Source: UBA11540 sp045536425
GTDB taxonomy: Bacteria; Bacillota; Clostridia; Oscillospirales; Ruminococcaceae
NCBI GenBank assembly: GCA_045536425.1
Contig: JAZSNN010000015.1
Location: 248,001 to 312,000 of the forward strand
Reading direction: 5' to 3'
Length of the DNA stretch: 64,000 nt
Shown: positions 43,461 through 52,091 of the stretch, in pieces
How the letters are laid out: the number at the start of each line of letters is the position of its first letter
How positions within the stretch are numbered: the stretch's first letter is position 1
Notes under the pieces: model-generated
The model's database searches: none
Seen by the model: the letters and a program-made list of their open reading frames with translations, nothing else
What the model was told of the DNA's origin: nothing
Made by a program: the position numbers and the translations under genes

Positions 43461-44306
43461 TTGTTTAAAATTGTATGTAAAAAACAACTGAATGATCAGG
43501 TGTTTATGATGAAGTTTTACGCGCCCTTGATTGCAAACAAAGCAAAGGCGGGACAGTTTGTCATATTTAGAATAGATGAACTAGGAGAAAGAGTACCTCT
43601 CACCATTGCTGACAGTGACAAGGCTGAAGGTACCGTTACCATAATTTATCAGGTTGCTGGAAGTTCTACAAAGATGCTTTCGGAGCTCAACGAAGGCGAC
43701 TCCATACTTGACCTTGTAGGTCCGCTTGGAAGACCTACTGAAATCGAAGGTGTGAAGAAGGCTATCGTTGTTGGCGGAGGAGTTGGATGTGCTATTGCTT
43801 TCCCCGTTGCAAAGGCGCTCTTTGAACAAGGTGCGCAGGTAGACGTTATAGCCGGATTCAGAAACCGCGACATCGTGATTCTTGAGGAAGAGTTTAGAGC
43901 TGTATCCAATACACTTACCATAACTACCGATGACGGAAGCTATGGAACAAAGGGATTTGTTACTGATGCACTCAAGAGCATTCTGGACAAAGACCCCGAC
44001 TATGACCTAGTAGTCGCTATTGGTCCTGTTCCTATGATGAAATTTGTTTCGCTCACTACAAAACCCTATTCCGTTAAAACCCTAGTCAGCCTCAATCCCA
44101 TTATGATTGATGGAACGGGTATGTGTGGCGGTTGCCGCGTTACTGTTGGCGGAGAAATCAAATTTGCTTGTGTTGACGGTCCTGATTTCGACGGACATCT
44201 CGTGGATTTTGACGAGCTTATGCTCAGAAATCGCTTTTATAAAAAGCAAGAAGAACACAACTCAAATCACCACTGCCGTCTTTACGGAGGTGCAAACAAT
44301 GGCTAA
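43461..44306 (+). CDS. nfnA: NfnA: NADH-dependent ferredoxin:NADP+ oxidoreductase, small subunit
   Basis: This FAD- and [2Fe-2S]-containing subunit belongs to the electron-bifurcating NfnAB complex. I place the start at TTG 43461, 7 bases after GGAGG, giving 281 residues beginning MFKIVCKK. Flavin motif GERVPLTIAD, the NAD-binding loop VVGGGVGCAIAFPVAKAL and the C-terminal cluster MCGGCRVTVGG with the following Cys (FACVDGP) are all visible. The nfnB gene overlaps by 8 bases. Without nfnB it would read as a dihydroorotate dehydrogenase electron-transfer subunit. Confidence 0.93.
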   Translation: MFKIVCKKQLNDQVFMMKFYAPLIANKAKAGQFVIFRIDELGERVPLTIADSDKAEGTVTIIYQVAGSSTKMLSELNEGDSILDLVGPLGRPTEIEGVKKAIVVGGGVGCAIAFPVAKALFEQGAQVDVIAGFRNRDIVILEEEFRAVSNTLTITTDDGSYGTKGFVTDALKSILDKDPDYDLVVAIGPVPMMKFVSLTTKPYSVKTLVSLNPIMIDGTGMCGGCRVTVGGEIKFACVDGPDFDGHLVDFDELMLRNRFYKKQEEHNSNHHCRLYGGANNG

Positions 44307-45696
44307 TATGTCGCTCAAAAAAGTAGCAATGCCCGAGCAGGAGCCTACCGTAAGAAATAAAAATTTTAAAGAAGTTTCCCTTGGATATACAGAAGAAATG
44401 GCGGTTGAAGAGGCTACGCGCTGTCTCAACTGCAAGCATATGCCTTGTGTTCAGGGCTGTCCTGTAAACGTCAAGATACCCGAGTTCATCTCAAAGATTG
44501 CACAGAGAGATTTTGACGGCGCATATGAGGTCATCTCGCAAACCAACGCTCTTCCCGCTGTATGCGGAAGAGTGTGCCCCCAAGAATGTCAGTGTGAGAG
44601 CAAGTGCGTTCGCGCTATCAAGGGTGAAGCGGTCGCAATCGGAAGACTCGAAAGATTTGCCGCAGATTACAATATGGCTCACGGCAAGGAAACTGTTTCC
44701 AAAGTTACCAGTAACGGACACAAGGTTGCCGTTATCGGTGCAGGTCCTTCCGGTCTCACCTGCGCAGGAGACCTCGCTAAAAAAGGCTATGAGGTTACGA
44801 TTTTTGAGGCATTTCATACCGCGGGCGGTGTTCTTGTATATGGAATACCCGAATTCAGACTCCCAAAATCCATAGTCAAAAAAGAAGTCGAAAAGCTCGA
44901 AAAGCTCGGTGTAGAGATAAAAACCGATATGGTTATCGGAAAAATCCTGTCCATTGATGAGTTGATAGAAATGGGTTATGAAGCTATTTTCATCGGTTCC
45001 GGCGCCGGACTTCCAAACTTTATGGGCATTGAAGGCGAATCGCTCATCGGTGTATATTCTGCAAACGAGTACCTCACCCGCACAAACCTCATGAAAGCGT
45101 ACCTTGACGAATATGACACGCCGATTATGGAAAGCAAAAGCGTCGCAGTCGTAGGCGGTGGAAATGTCGCGATGGATGCCGCGAGATGTGCAAAACGCTT
45201 GGGTGCGGAAAAGGTATACATTGTTTACCGCCGTTCAGAAGCAGAAATGCCTGCACGTCTTGAAGAGATCCACCACGCAAAAGAGGAAGAAATCGTTTTG
45301 TGTGAGCTCACCAACCCCATTCGTATTTTGGGCAACGAAAACGGCGAGGTTGTTGGTATGGAATGCATAAAGATGGCTCTCGGAGAACCCGACGAAAGCG
45401 GCAGACGCAGACCCGTTGCTGTTGAAGGATCGGAATTTGTACTAGACGTTGACACCGTAATTATGTCTATCGGCACCTCCCCTAACCCTCTTATCCGTTC
45501 AACAACAAAAGGACTTGAAACAAACAAGCGCGGTTGCTTTATAGTTGATGAAAAGATGGCAACCACCAAAGATGGAGTATATGCGGGTGGCGATGCTGTA
45601 ACCGGTGCTGCAACCGTAATTCTGGCTATGGGTGCAGGAAAAACCGCTGCTACAGCTATTGACGAAAAGCTTTCCACCAAGAAAGAGGAATTATAA
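44299..45696 (+). CDS. nfnB: NfnB: NADPH-dependent subunit (GltA-like) of the bifurcating transhydrogenase
   Basis: The 465-residue subunit starts at ATG 44299 with GGAGG 8 bases upstream. Two [4Fe-4S] sites are visible near the N-terminus (CLNCKHMPCVQGCPV and CGRVCPQECQCESKC), followed by the FAD loop VIGAGPSGLTCAGDLAKKG and an NADPH loop VVGGGNVAMDAARCAKRLG, and the closing ATTKDGVYAGGDAVTGAATV. NfnAB couples NADH, ferredoxin and NADP in anaerobes. A glutamate synthase small subunit is the usual misannotation. The following membrane protein gene overlaps its stop by 1 base. Confidence 0.94.
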   Translation: MANMSLKKVAMPEQEPTVRNKNFKEVSLGYTEEMAVEEATRCLNCKHMPCVQGCPVNVKIPEFISKIAQRDFDGAYEVISQTNALPAVCGRVCPQECQCESKCVRAIKGEAVAIGRLERFAADYNMAHGKETVSKVTSNGHKVAVIGAGPSGLTCAGDLAKKGYEVTIFEAFHTAGGVLVYGIPEFRLPKSIVKKEVEKLEKLGVEIKTDMVIGKILSIDELIEMGYEAIFIGSGAGLPNFMGIEGESLIGVYSANEYLTRTNLMKAYLDEYDTPIMESKSVAVVGGGNVAMDAARCAKRLGAEKVYIVYRRSEAEMPARLEEIHHAKEEEIVLCELTNPIRILGNENGEVVGMECIKMALGEPDESGRRRPVAVEGSEFVLDVDTVIMSIGTSPNPLIRSTTKGLETNKRGCFIVDEKMATTKDGVYAGGDAVTGAATVILAMGAGKTAATAIDEKLSTKKEEL

Positions 45697-46235
45697 TGAA
45701 GATTTTGTGTAAAATCTCGCTTACGATGTCCATAATATTTCTCGCCATCACAATTCTTATAACGCTAATGTGTTCATTTTTTAATTACTATGTTATTATT
45801 GGCAGTTTGGGAACGGGTCATCTTCTTTCGATTCTTACAGCTTTTAACATACTTTTCTTCGTGATTTATATTTTGACAAAACGTATAACGAAAAACTTTT
45901 TCATCAGTCTTTCTATCGTTTTTTTAGTCTTGGCAGAGGTAATTTTGCTTTTGATGGGATTTTCCCCGAATTATAAATACAGCACACATATTTCTAACGA
46001 CAATACTCATACGATTGTAGTCGAGGAAAAGACAACTAACCACGAAATCACAATCCGCTTTTACAAAAAGATTTTCACGGTAGTATACAAGCCTGTTCAC
46101 CACGCTACATTTGTCGGCGACAAAAAGGACATGTATGAACTTGGAAACTATACTATAGCGTTTGATGACAAACACACGAGAATTACCGTCCCTCTTGCTA
46201 ACGAAGCAGCATTTTTAGTTCCGCATTCAAAATAA
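45696..46235 (+). CDS. Hypothetical membrane protein coupled to nfnB
   Basis: The 179-residue product has three hydrophobic helices (about 7-30, 36-60 and 68-90), then a beta-rich tail of about 85 residues with DNTHTIVVEEKTTNHEITIRF and ITVPLANEAAF. I do not recognise the family. Its ATG overlaps the nfnB stop (TAATG) with AAAGAGGAA upstream, so translation is coupled to nfnAB and a terminator follows. A link to redox metabolism is only inferred from position. Confidence 0.75.
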   Translation: MKILCKISLTMSIIFLAITILITLMCSFFNYYVIIGSLGTGHLLSILTAFNILFFVIYILTKRITKNFFISLSIVFLVLAEVILLLMGFSPNYKYSTHISNDNTHTIVVEEKTTNHEITIRFYKKIFTVVYKPVHHATFVGDKKDMYELGNYTIAFDDKHTRITVPLANEAAFLVPHSK

Positions 46236-46241
46236 GCTATT

Positions 46242-46271
46242 GTCCTCTGAGAAAATCAGAGGACTTTTTTT
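46242..46271 (+). terminator. Terminator of nfnAB and the membrane protein
   Basis: GTCCTCTGA / TCAGAGGAC around GAAAA, then TTTTTTT. The hairpin overlaps the last codons of the convergent gene. Confidence 0.85.
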
Positions 46272-47350
46272 GCTTTTAATTTAGCAACAAGTTCTTTTCT
46301 AATATTATCCACTTTTTCAAAATCAACACAAGGAATATAACAGTCTTCGAGAAGATCGTGATGTTTTTTTGCATTTTGCATTGACCTTATTGCCTCGTCC
46401 AAAAGGCTCGCTGAAGCCTTTTTGTTGAAGGAAAGGTACTGTTTTCTCTCGTTGAGTCTTTTTAAATCTGTAAATCTAGATGCCTTTACACGTTTTTCTA
46501 TTATATTTACATTTATTTTATGGAATTTGTTAGAGGTTAAGAACCCTATTCTCAGTTGCGGTATTATTATATGTTCGAGTTTTTCATATGGTGCAGTTAT
46601 GCAATATCCGCTGATTATATCTAGTTTTTTCTCTATCGCCTTATCTCTTATTCTTTTCAATAGGTATTGTGAAACCGCGCCTATGTCATCTTCTATCAGA
46701 TAAACCTTGTCACAAAGAGCTTCTATTGTAATGTTGTACATCTTTACACCTTTTGGCGTTACCGCGCTGAAAAATCTAACGCTTTCTCTGCCGTTTTCTT
46801 CTATCACCTTTGCAAATTCGCGCCTTGTAAGGTTGTTTAGGTATCGATCTATCTTTTTGTAGTCGGTGCAGGGGTCTGCCACCTTTCTGTTTTCATTTAG
46901 CAGCGATGCAACTGCCGAAAGATAGGCGCAGGCTTTTCTATGATAGTCGGTGTATTCCTTTACGTGTTGCTTTATCTTTTCAGCATTTTTTTCGAGCTTT
47001 TCCTCATTCCAAGACGGATAGAGATTCACAAGTGTTTCAAATGCCCCCGGATACTTAGGTTCCATCGGATGCGGAGGCGTACCGTCCAAAACTGCAAACC
47101 CTTTTTCTTCGACAATAACAGCATCTAAAGAGTCAGGGTCTGAAGAACAGTGTATTCTTTCTACAAAATCTCCGTTTTTATAACTATCATCGCCTATCCT
47201 CTTCATCATTGAAGACTTTCCTGTTCCCGCTCCACCCTTTATAACGTATATCTTTTTTAATTTTTTGTTTTTTGAAAGCTGATCATACCTTGATACAAAT
47301 CCTATTGGTGTATTTGCTCCAAGAAAGAAATCTATATATTTACCGTTCAT
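46256..47350 (-). CDS. P-loop ATPase of the PRK06851 type
   Basis: The 364-residue protein has a P-loop near the start (VIKGGAGTGKSSMMKRIGDDS, about residues 33-53) and typical segments CSSDPDSLDAVIVEE, VLDGTPPHPMEPKYPGA and, in the second half, NITIEALCDKVYLIEDDIGAV. The second nucleotide-binding half seen in relatives looks degenerate (SGYCITAPYEKLEHIIIP). The family is common in spore-forming Firmicutes but its role is not known to me. ATG 47350 follows GGAGGG; a single-gene unit. Confidence 0.78.
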   Translation of the reverse strand: MNGKYIDFFLGANTPIGFVSRYDQLSKNKKLKKIYVIKGGAGTGKSSMMKRIGDDSYKNGDFVERIHCSSDPDSLDAVIVEEKGFAVLDGTPPHPMEPKYPGAFETLVNLYPSWNEEKLEKNAEKIKQHVKEYTDYHRKACAYLSAVASLLNENRKVADPCTDYKKIDRYLNNLTRREFAKVIEENGRESVRFFSAVTPKGVKMYNITIEALCDKVYLIEDDIGAVSQYLLKRIRDKAIEKKLDIISGYCITAPYEKLEHIIIPQLRIGFLTSNKFHKINVNIIEKRVKASRFTDLKRLNERKQYLSFNKKASASLLDEAIRSMQNAKKHHDLLEDCYIPCVDFEKVDNIRKELVAKLKAKKVL

Positions 47351-47464
47351 AATTCCCTCCGTTTTGCAGATGTTATTTTATGCTATTCATATTACTTTTT
47401 ATTTGACACACGAAGTATTATTCTACATGTTTTTAGCATAATAAGCATATAAAGGAGGATGCGT

Positions 47465-48142
47465 ATGATAGAATTGAAAGGTATTTCAAAAATATATCAA
47501 AGCGGATGCTGTGAGGTCAGGGCGCTTGACAATGTCGACCTTTCTATTAGTAAAGGGGAGTTTGTAGCCATCGTAGGCAAATCCGGTTCCGGAAAATCTA
47601 CCCTGATGAATATACTCGGTACACTCGATTCCCCTACCCGCGGAAAATACCTGTTGGATGGTGTAGACGTTTCCTCTTTTTCAGATTCTAAGCTCTGTTC
47701 AATTCGCGGCAGCTCTATAGGTTTTATTTTTCAAGGATTCAATCTGATACCAAATCTCAGCGCAATGGAAAACGTTGAAATGCCCCTATTATATCGAGGG
47801 TTTTCCCGTACTGAGCGAACAAGATTGGCAAAATGTGCACTGGAAAAAGTGGGACTTTCCAAAAGGTTATCACATCTTCCCTCCCAAATGTCAGGCGGTC
47901 AGCAGCAGCGCGTTGCAATTGCACGGGCAATTGCGTCTTCCCCTCCGATAATTTTGGCTGATGAGCCTACAGGAAATCTGGATTCTTCGTCGGGCGAAGG
48001 GATTATTAACATACTAAAAAGCCTGAACTCCTGCGGCCACACAATAATTATGATCACTCACGATATGTCAATCGCATCTGAAATTCCGCGTGTAGTACGC
48101 ATTTCGGACGGAAAAATGACCCACACACAAATTGCCGACTAG
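47465..48142 (+). CDS. MacB-type ABC transporter ATPase without a permease neighbour
   Basis: The 225-residue ATPase has Walker A GKSGSGKSTLMN, the LolD/MacB signature MSGGQQQRVAIARA, Walker B IILADEPTGNLD and the ITHDMSIASEIPRVVRISDG end. I start it at ATG 47465, 6 bases after GGAGG, rather than the ATG inside that site. MacB-type ATPases normally work with an FtsX-like permease, but the next gene is on the other strand and a terminator follows at once. The partner must be encoded elsewhere or lost. Confidence 0.88.
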   Translation: MIELKGISKIYQSGCCEVRALDNVDLSISKGEFVAIVGKSGSGKSTLMNILGTLDSPTRGKYLLDGVDVSSFSDSKLCSIRGSSIGFIFQGFNLIPNLSAMENVEMPLLYRGFSRTERTRLAKCALEKVGLSKRLSHLPSQMSGGQQQRVAIARAIASSPPIILADEPTGNLDSSSGEGIINILKSLNSCGHTIIMITHDMSIASEIPRVVRISDGKMTHTQIAD

Positions 48143-48168
48143 GCAGCTTGTGTGTGGGTCTTATTTTG
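48118..48168 (+). terminator. Terminator overlapping the end of the ABC ATPase gene
   Basis: GACCCACACACAA (inside the last codons) pairs over 13 bases with TTGTGTGTGGGTC; TTATTTT follows. Confidence 0.85.
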
Positions 48169-48182
48169 CCTGAGAAGATAGC

Positions 48183-48539
48183 CTATACCGTTATAAACGG
48201 TTTCATTTTTCCGAAGATTGCTTCGCCGATTCCTTTCACCTTCATCAAATCCTCAACGCAGGTAAAATTACCATTAGTCTCGCGGTATTCGATGATTCTC
48301 TGTGCCAAAGTGGGGCCTATTCCGTCGATTTCGCACAGAAGGTCCTCTGACGCGGTGTTGATATTGATAAGCTCAACACGTTGAGAAGATGAGGTATCCG
48401 AAGAAGCCACAAAACTTGTTGTACTCTCGTTATCGCGAATATTTACCGAAATGGTGTTAGCATTTGCAATTGCTATCTGTCCGACGGTAAGCACGATGAA
48501 GACACAGGCTATGACTATTAAAACAGCTGTTTCTTTCAA
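48183..48539 (-). CDS. ComEA-like helix-hairpin-helix protein
   Basis: The 118-residue protein has one N-terminal membrane anchor (about 5-25), a Ser/Thr-rich linker and a C-terminal helix-hairpin-helix pair (ININTASEDLLCEIDGIGPTLAQRI and DLMKVKGIGEAIFGKM). ComEA binds DNA at the cell surface for uptake in competence. Other competence genes are not in the window, so a role in DNA uptake is uncertain. TTG start at 48539 after AAGGTG, 8 bases past upp. Last gene of the tsaE-tsaB-rpiB-upp operon. Confidence 0.85.
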   Translation of the reverse strand: MKETAVLIVIACVFIVLTVGQIAIANANTISVNIRDNESTTSFVASSDTSSSQRVELININTASEDLLCEIDGIGPTLAQRIIEYRETNGNFTCVEDLMKVKGIGEAIFGKMKPFITV

Positions 48540-48547
48540 GTTACACC

Positions 48548-49174
48548 TTACTTAGTACCAAAGATTCTGTCGCCTGCATCGCCAAGACCGGGAACTATAT
48601 ACATATGGTCATTGAGGCAGTCGTCCAAAGATGCCGCATATATCTGAACGTCGGGATGGCTCTCGGACAGCGCCTTTATTCCCTCGGGAGCGGCGATGAT
48701 GCACATAAATTTGATATGCTTTGCGCCCTTTTCCTTGAGCATACGGATAGCGTCTACAGCAGAGCCACCTGTTGCGAGCATAGGATCAAGAACTATTACA
48801 TCACGCTCGTGAATATCAGCGGGAAGTTTGCAATAATATTCTACAGGCTTTGCGGTTTCGGGATCACGATAAAGTCCGATGTGTCCTATCTTTGCAGAAG
48901 GAACAAGGCTCAAAACGCCGTCTACCATTCCAAGACCTGCTCTGAGAATCGGTACAAACGCGAGTTTTCTGCCGGAAACTACCTTTGTCTTTGCTCTGCA
49001 GATAGGAGTTTCAACCTCGACCTCCTTCAGCGGAAGGTCGCGTGTTGCCTCATAGCACATAAGCGTTGCAATCTCTTCAACAAGCTCTCTGAACTGTTTC
49101 GTGCCGGTGTTCTTGTTTCTGAGAAGTGTGATTTTGTGCTGTATAAGCGGGTGGTCCATGATAAAAGGTTCCAT
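48548..49174 (-). CDS. upp: Uracil phosphoribosyltransferase
   Basis: Upp salvages uracil to UMP with PRPP. The 208-residue length is normal. Typical segments are MDHPLIQHKITLLRNKNT, VPILRAGLGMVDGVL, the PRPP loop VIVLDPMLATGGSAVDAI and YIVPGLGDAGDRIFGT at the C-terminus. GAGAGGAG precedes the ATG. It lies 30 bases after rpiB. Confidence 0.97.
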   Translation of the reverse strand: MEPFIMDHPLIQHKITLLRNKNTGTKQFRELVEEIATLMCYEATRDLPLKEVEVETPICRAKTKVVSGRKLAFVPILRAGLGMVDGVLSLVPSAKIGHIGLYRDPETAKPVEYYCKLPADIHERDVIVLDPMLATGGSAVDAIRMLKEKGAKHIKFMCIIAAPEGIKALSESHPDVQIYAASLDDCLNDHMYIVPGLGDAGDRIFGTK

Positions 49175-49204
49175 AGTATTTATACTCCTCTCGTTTTGAA
49201 AGAA

Positions 49205-49642
49205 TTATAGATTTTCAAGTTCGGTTATCTGGTTGACTCTTCTCTCGTGTCTGCCGCCTTCAAACTCGGTGTTGAGGAAAACGTCAACGAGCTCTATCGC
49301 AAGTCCTGCACCCACAACTCTGCCGCCAAGGCAAAGTGCATTTGCGTTGTTGTGAAGTCTGGTATACTTTGCGCTGAAATAGTCGGAACAGCACGCCGCT
49401 CTGATTCCCTTTATTTTATTTGCAGCCATAGAGATTCCTATTCCTGTTCCGCAAAAAAGAAGTGCCTTCTCGCATTCTCCGCTTGTAACGCTCAGACAAG
49501 CCGCCTTTGCCATCTGGGGATAGTCACACGATTCGGTGCTGTATGTACCAAAATCCTTGTACTCAATGTTTTTACTATCGAGATAAGCCTTTACCTCTTC
49601 TTTTAGTGCAAATCCGCCGTGATCAGCCGCAATAGCAATCAT
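49205..49642 (-). CDS. rpiB: Ribose 5-phosphate isomerase B
   Basis: RpiB interconverts ribose and ribulose 5-phosphate. The 145-residue form starts at ATG 49642 (AAGGAG 8 bases upstream) as MIAIAADHGGFALKEEV. The active-site region LLFCGTGIGISMAANKIKGIRAA with its Cys, and HNNANALCLGGRVVG, match the RpiB/LacAB family; RpiB is favoured over LacA/B because the gene sits with upp and tsaB. Confidence 0.95.
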   Translation of the reverse strand: MIAIAADHGGFALKEEVKAYLDSKNIEYKDFGTYSTESCDYPQMAKAACLSVTSGECEKALLFCGTGIGISMAANKIKGIRAACCSDYFSAKYTRLHNNANALCLGGRVVGAGLAIELVDVFLNTEFEGGRHERRVNQITELENL

Positions 49643-49654
49643 ATTCAACTCTCC

Positions 49655-50350
49655 TTAACCCATTTTCGCAATACGTTCTCTTTCCGCTTGGGGAAGTCTC
49701 AAGTACGAAGGGACTAGTTCCTCTGCGGTAGCTGCATTGCCTTTTGCGAACATATCCTCAGCAACGGCAGCAACAGATGAGGCTCTTTGAAACCTCACGT
49801 TTTCTGCAGCAAGAAGAACGTTGTTGCAGGTGTCTTTTAGTTTATTATAGCACATTTGGGCGCCATCGCCAACAAAAATAACAGGTTTTTGATATTTTTT
49901 TACATTTTCTTCGAGCTGCAAGAGCGAAATCGCTTCGTCTTCGGTAACTCTGGTGTACTTTTCGCCGTCAAAATCAAACGTAGCAGTATACACCTGCGAA
50001 CATCTTGCATCCATTACTGCGCAGATTCTGCCCACTGTTGAAACGTTATGACAAAGCGCTTCAAGTGTTGAAACAGGAGCACATTTTTTCTGTGTTGAAA
50101 AGGCTAGTCCTTTTACAAGAGAGATGCCGATTCTGAGTCCCGTAAACGAGCCCGGCCCCACCGAAACAGCAAATCCATCAATCTCATCAACAGACACAGC
50201 ACACGCCTTTAGCATATTTTCCACCATAGGAAGCATTGTTTGGCTATGTGTGAGTTTTGTATTTATGAAGGATTCGGCAATTATTTTACCGTCCTCGACA
50301 ATAGCCGTCGATGCTGCCTTTGCAGAAGTATCAACCGCAAGTATCTTCAA
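49655..50350 (-). CDS. tsaB: tRNA t6A biosynthesis protein TsaB
   Basis: TsaB is the non-catalytic partner of TsaD in making threonylcarbamoyl-adenosine at tRNA position 37. The start chosen is TTG 50350, 6 bases after GGGGGATG, so the protein begins MKILAVDTSAKAAS (231 residues). Family motifs SVGPGSFTGLRIGISLVKGLA and VCAVMDARCSQVYTA-like (RICAVMDARCSQVYT) are present. It overlaps the tsaE end by 20 bases. TsaD and TsaC are not in the window. Confidence 0.94.
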   Translation of the reverse strand: MKILAVDTSAKAASTAIVEDGKIIAESFINTKLTHSQTMLPMVENMLKACAVSVDEIDGFAVSVGPGSFTGLRIGISLVKGLAFSTQKKCAPVSTLEALCHNVSTVGRICAVMDARCSQVYTATFDFDGEKYTRVTEDEAISLLQLEENVKKYQKPVIFVGDGAQMCYNKLKDTCNNVLLAAENVRFQRASSVAAVAEDMFAKGNAATAEELVPSYLRLPQAERERIAKMG

Positions 50351-50771
50351 AGCGTTCATCCCCCGTTATCTCTATTTCTCTGGTGTTTTCATCCACTCTT
50401 TTTATAGTTACAAATATAGTGTTTTCGGGCAAAGCGTAGGTTATGTTTTCGCTCCATTCTACCGCCAAAACAGCATCGGTATCGAGATAATCGAAAAATC
50501 CCGTAGAATAGAGGTCGTCCATTGAAGTTATCCTATACATATCGAAGTGGTAGAGCGTAGTGTCATCAGACCTATATTCATTGACGAGAGAAAAGGTCGG
50601 GCTACATACTTCACCCTTTAGTTTCATTCCAACAGCCAGTCCGCGCACAAAAGCGGTTTTTCCCATTCCCATTCCGCCAACAAAAGCGATGCAGTCACCA
50701 TTTTTTATATTTTGCGCAATTTCAGCGGCAATTTTTTCGGTTTCTAAAGTTGAATGTGATATAAATTTCAC
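50331..50771 (-). CDS. tsaE: tRNA t6A biosynthesis ATPase TsaE
   Basis: TsaE is the small ATPase of the t6A pathway. The 146-residue protein has the P-loop FVGGMGMGKTAFVRGLA (about 30-46), the threonine switch SPTFSLVNEYRS and Walker B-like LYHFDMYRI, then FFDYLDTDAVLAVEWSENI with the conserved Glu/Trp. It heads the tsaE-tsaB-rpiB-upp-comEA operon. Confidence 0.95.
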   Translation of the reverse strand: MKFISHSTLETEKIAAEIAQNIKNGDCIAFVGGMGMGKTAFVRGLAVGMKLKGEVCSPTFSLVNEYRSDDTTLYHFDMYRITSMDDLYSTGFFDYLDTDAVLAVEWSENITYALPENTIFVTIKRVDENTREIEITGDERFEDTCG

Positions 50772-50844
50772 GGTTTGTCCTCTTTTTGATTAGCATTTAT
50801 ATAAGTATACCACATTTTTTCAATTAGCAACAGTATAAAATGAC

Positions 50845-50882
50845 AAAAAGCGAAGTATTTTGCACAATACTTCGCTTTTTGC
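50845..50882 (-). terminator. Terminator of cotJABC
   Basis: AAAAAGCGAAGTATT / AATACTTCGCTTTTT, a 15-base-pair stem around TTGCAC. Confidence 0.88.
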
Positions 50883-50888
50883 AACTTT

Positions 50889-51500
50889 TTATTTTCTGGG
50901 GTCGCATTTATCGAACTCGGGATTGAAGGCGTAGAAGTTTTTGCAGTTCATTCTTTCGTTAGAAAGTCTCAAAACTTCTCCAAATCTCTGGAAATGTACT
51001 ATCTCTCTTTGACGCAGGAATTTGATCGGATCTCGTACATCGGGGTCGTCGGCCAGGCGAAGAATATTATCGTAAGTAGTGCGAGCCTTTTGCTCTGCCG
51101 CCATATCTTCGGTAAGGTCGGTGATGACGTCGCCTTTTGATTGGAAATATGCCGCTGTAAAGGGTACTCCCGCTGCGGAAACAGGGTATATTCCTGTGGT
51201 ATGGTCAACAAAATAGGTGTCAAATCCGCTCTTTTTTATCTCGTCGATAGTGAGGTCTTTTGTAAGCTGATAAAGGATTGCACTCACCATTTCAAGATGA
51301 GCCATCTCCTCTGTAGCAATATCGGTAAGCGCTCCTATTGCCTCGTTGTATGGCATTGTATAGCGCTGACTGAGGTAACGGTTTGCTGCCGCCATTTCGC
51401 CGTCGGGACCTCCGAGCTGGCTGATTATAACCTTTGCGAGCTTCGCGTTTGGTCTTGAAATCTTTACGGGATATTGCAATTTCTTCTCATATATCCACAT
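50889..51500 (-). CDS. cotJC: Spore coat protein CotJC (manganese catalase family)
   Basis: CotJC is a coat-associated protein with a manganese-catalase fold. The 203-residue protein starts MWIYEKKLQYPVKI and carries the ligand-type motifs GPDGEMAAANRYL, IATEEMAHLEMV and LRQREIVHFQRFGE. Catalase-like activity is plausible. It is the last gene of cotJA-cotJB-cotJC and starts 3 bases after cotJB. Sigma-E control is known for the Bacillus operon. Confidence 0.95.
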   Translation of the reverse strand: MWIYEKKLQYPVKISRPNAKLAKVIISQLGGPDGEMAAANRYLSQRYTMPYNEAIGALTDIATEEMAHLEMVSAILYQLTKDLTIDEIKKSGFDTYFVDHTTGIYPVSAAGVPFTAAYFQSKGDVITDLTEDMAAEQKARTTYDNILRLADDPDVRDPIKFLRQREIVHFQRFGEVLRLSNERMNCKNFYAFNPEFDKCDPRK

Positions 51501-51503
51501 ATA

Positions 51504-51767
51504 TTAGTTCGCCTCCCTTTCCCACGGCCACGGACCTTTTATCCAGCACCACTTCTGCGTATTATTGTGCGCGTCATTCATTACCAGCGGACCGAACTGT
51601 CGAGTATACTCTTCTACCGCGTTGGTGCGCATCTCATAATACTTGTGAAACAACTCTAGCGCCTCACAGCAGTCGGGGTGGGTGTCTAGGAAGAGACCAA
51701 GTTCGTACAGAACAAAGTCACATATTCTTATTCTTTTTAGGCAGAGTCTTCGTTTTTCGTTCATCAT
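51504..51767 (-). CDS. cotJB: Spore coat protein CotJB
   Basis: This 87-residue coat protein has the family segment DFVLYELGLFLDTHPDCCEAL and the C-terminal KWCWIKGPWPWE motif of CotJB. It overlaps the cotJA stop by 4 bases and precedes cotJC by 3 bases. Biochemical role unknown; it localises to the coat together with CotJC in known systems. Confidence 0.93.
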   Translation of the reverse strand: MMNEKRRLCLKRIRICDFVLYELGLFLDTHPDCCEALELFHKYYEMRTNAVEEYTRQFGPLVMNDAHNNTQKWCWIKGPWPWEREAN

Positions 51768-51955
51768 CTTCTTACCTCCGAGCCTAAAAACGGCTTATCA
51801 AGTTCCTTGAATAGTGTTCCCGCGCAAAATGCAGTTTCGGGACTGTAGAGTTCCTGAAACTTTTGCATCGGCACATATGCCATTGCTATCGGCAAACACG
51901 ACAGCTTTGTTTCGTCACATTCATACGAACATGCACCGCACAAATCTTTTGTCAT
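51764..51955 (-). CDS. cotJA: Spore coat associated protein CotJA
   Basis: The 63-residue protein has the CotJA pattern AMAYVPMQKFQELYSPETAFCAGTLF, with an additional Cys-rich N-terminus (CGACSYECDETKLSC). It is the first gene of cotJABC, with AAAGGAGC upstream of ATG 51955. Confidence 0.92.
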   Translation of the reverse strand: MTKDLCGACSYECDETKLSCLPIAMAYVPMQKFQELYSPETAFCAGTLFKELDKPFLGSEVRR

Positions 51956-52025
51956 GGTCTATTGCTCCTTTTTGAATTTTTGGGATTTCCAATACCATAT
52001 TATTCTTTTCTTCGTCATTTGGTTA

Positions 52026-52054
52026 TTGAAAATGGGAGCGATTTGTGCTATAAT
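52026..52054 (+). promoter_or_regulatory. Promoter of cvpA-pgsA
   Basis: TTGAAA, 17 bases, TATAAT, 37 bases before the ATG. Confidence 0.8.
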
Positions 52055-52091
52055 GAATTTGTATAGTATTTAAAGGAGGGACAGTGAACAT

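Noticed and set aside
44107..44298. N-terminal extension of NfnB by 64 residues
   Set aside because: It overlaps nfnA in another frame; GGAGG places the start at ATG 44299, where the family N-terminus begins.
46256..47350. Replication or recombination ATPase
   Set aside because: Only a P-loop and a family-like pattern are visible; no specific motifs of such proteins.
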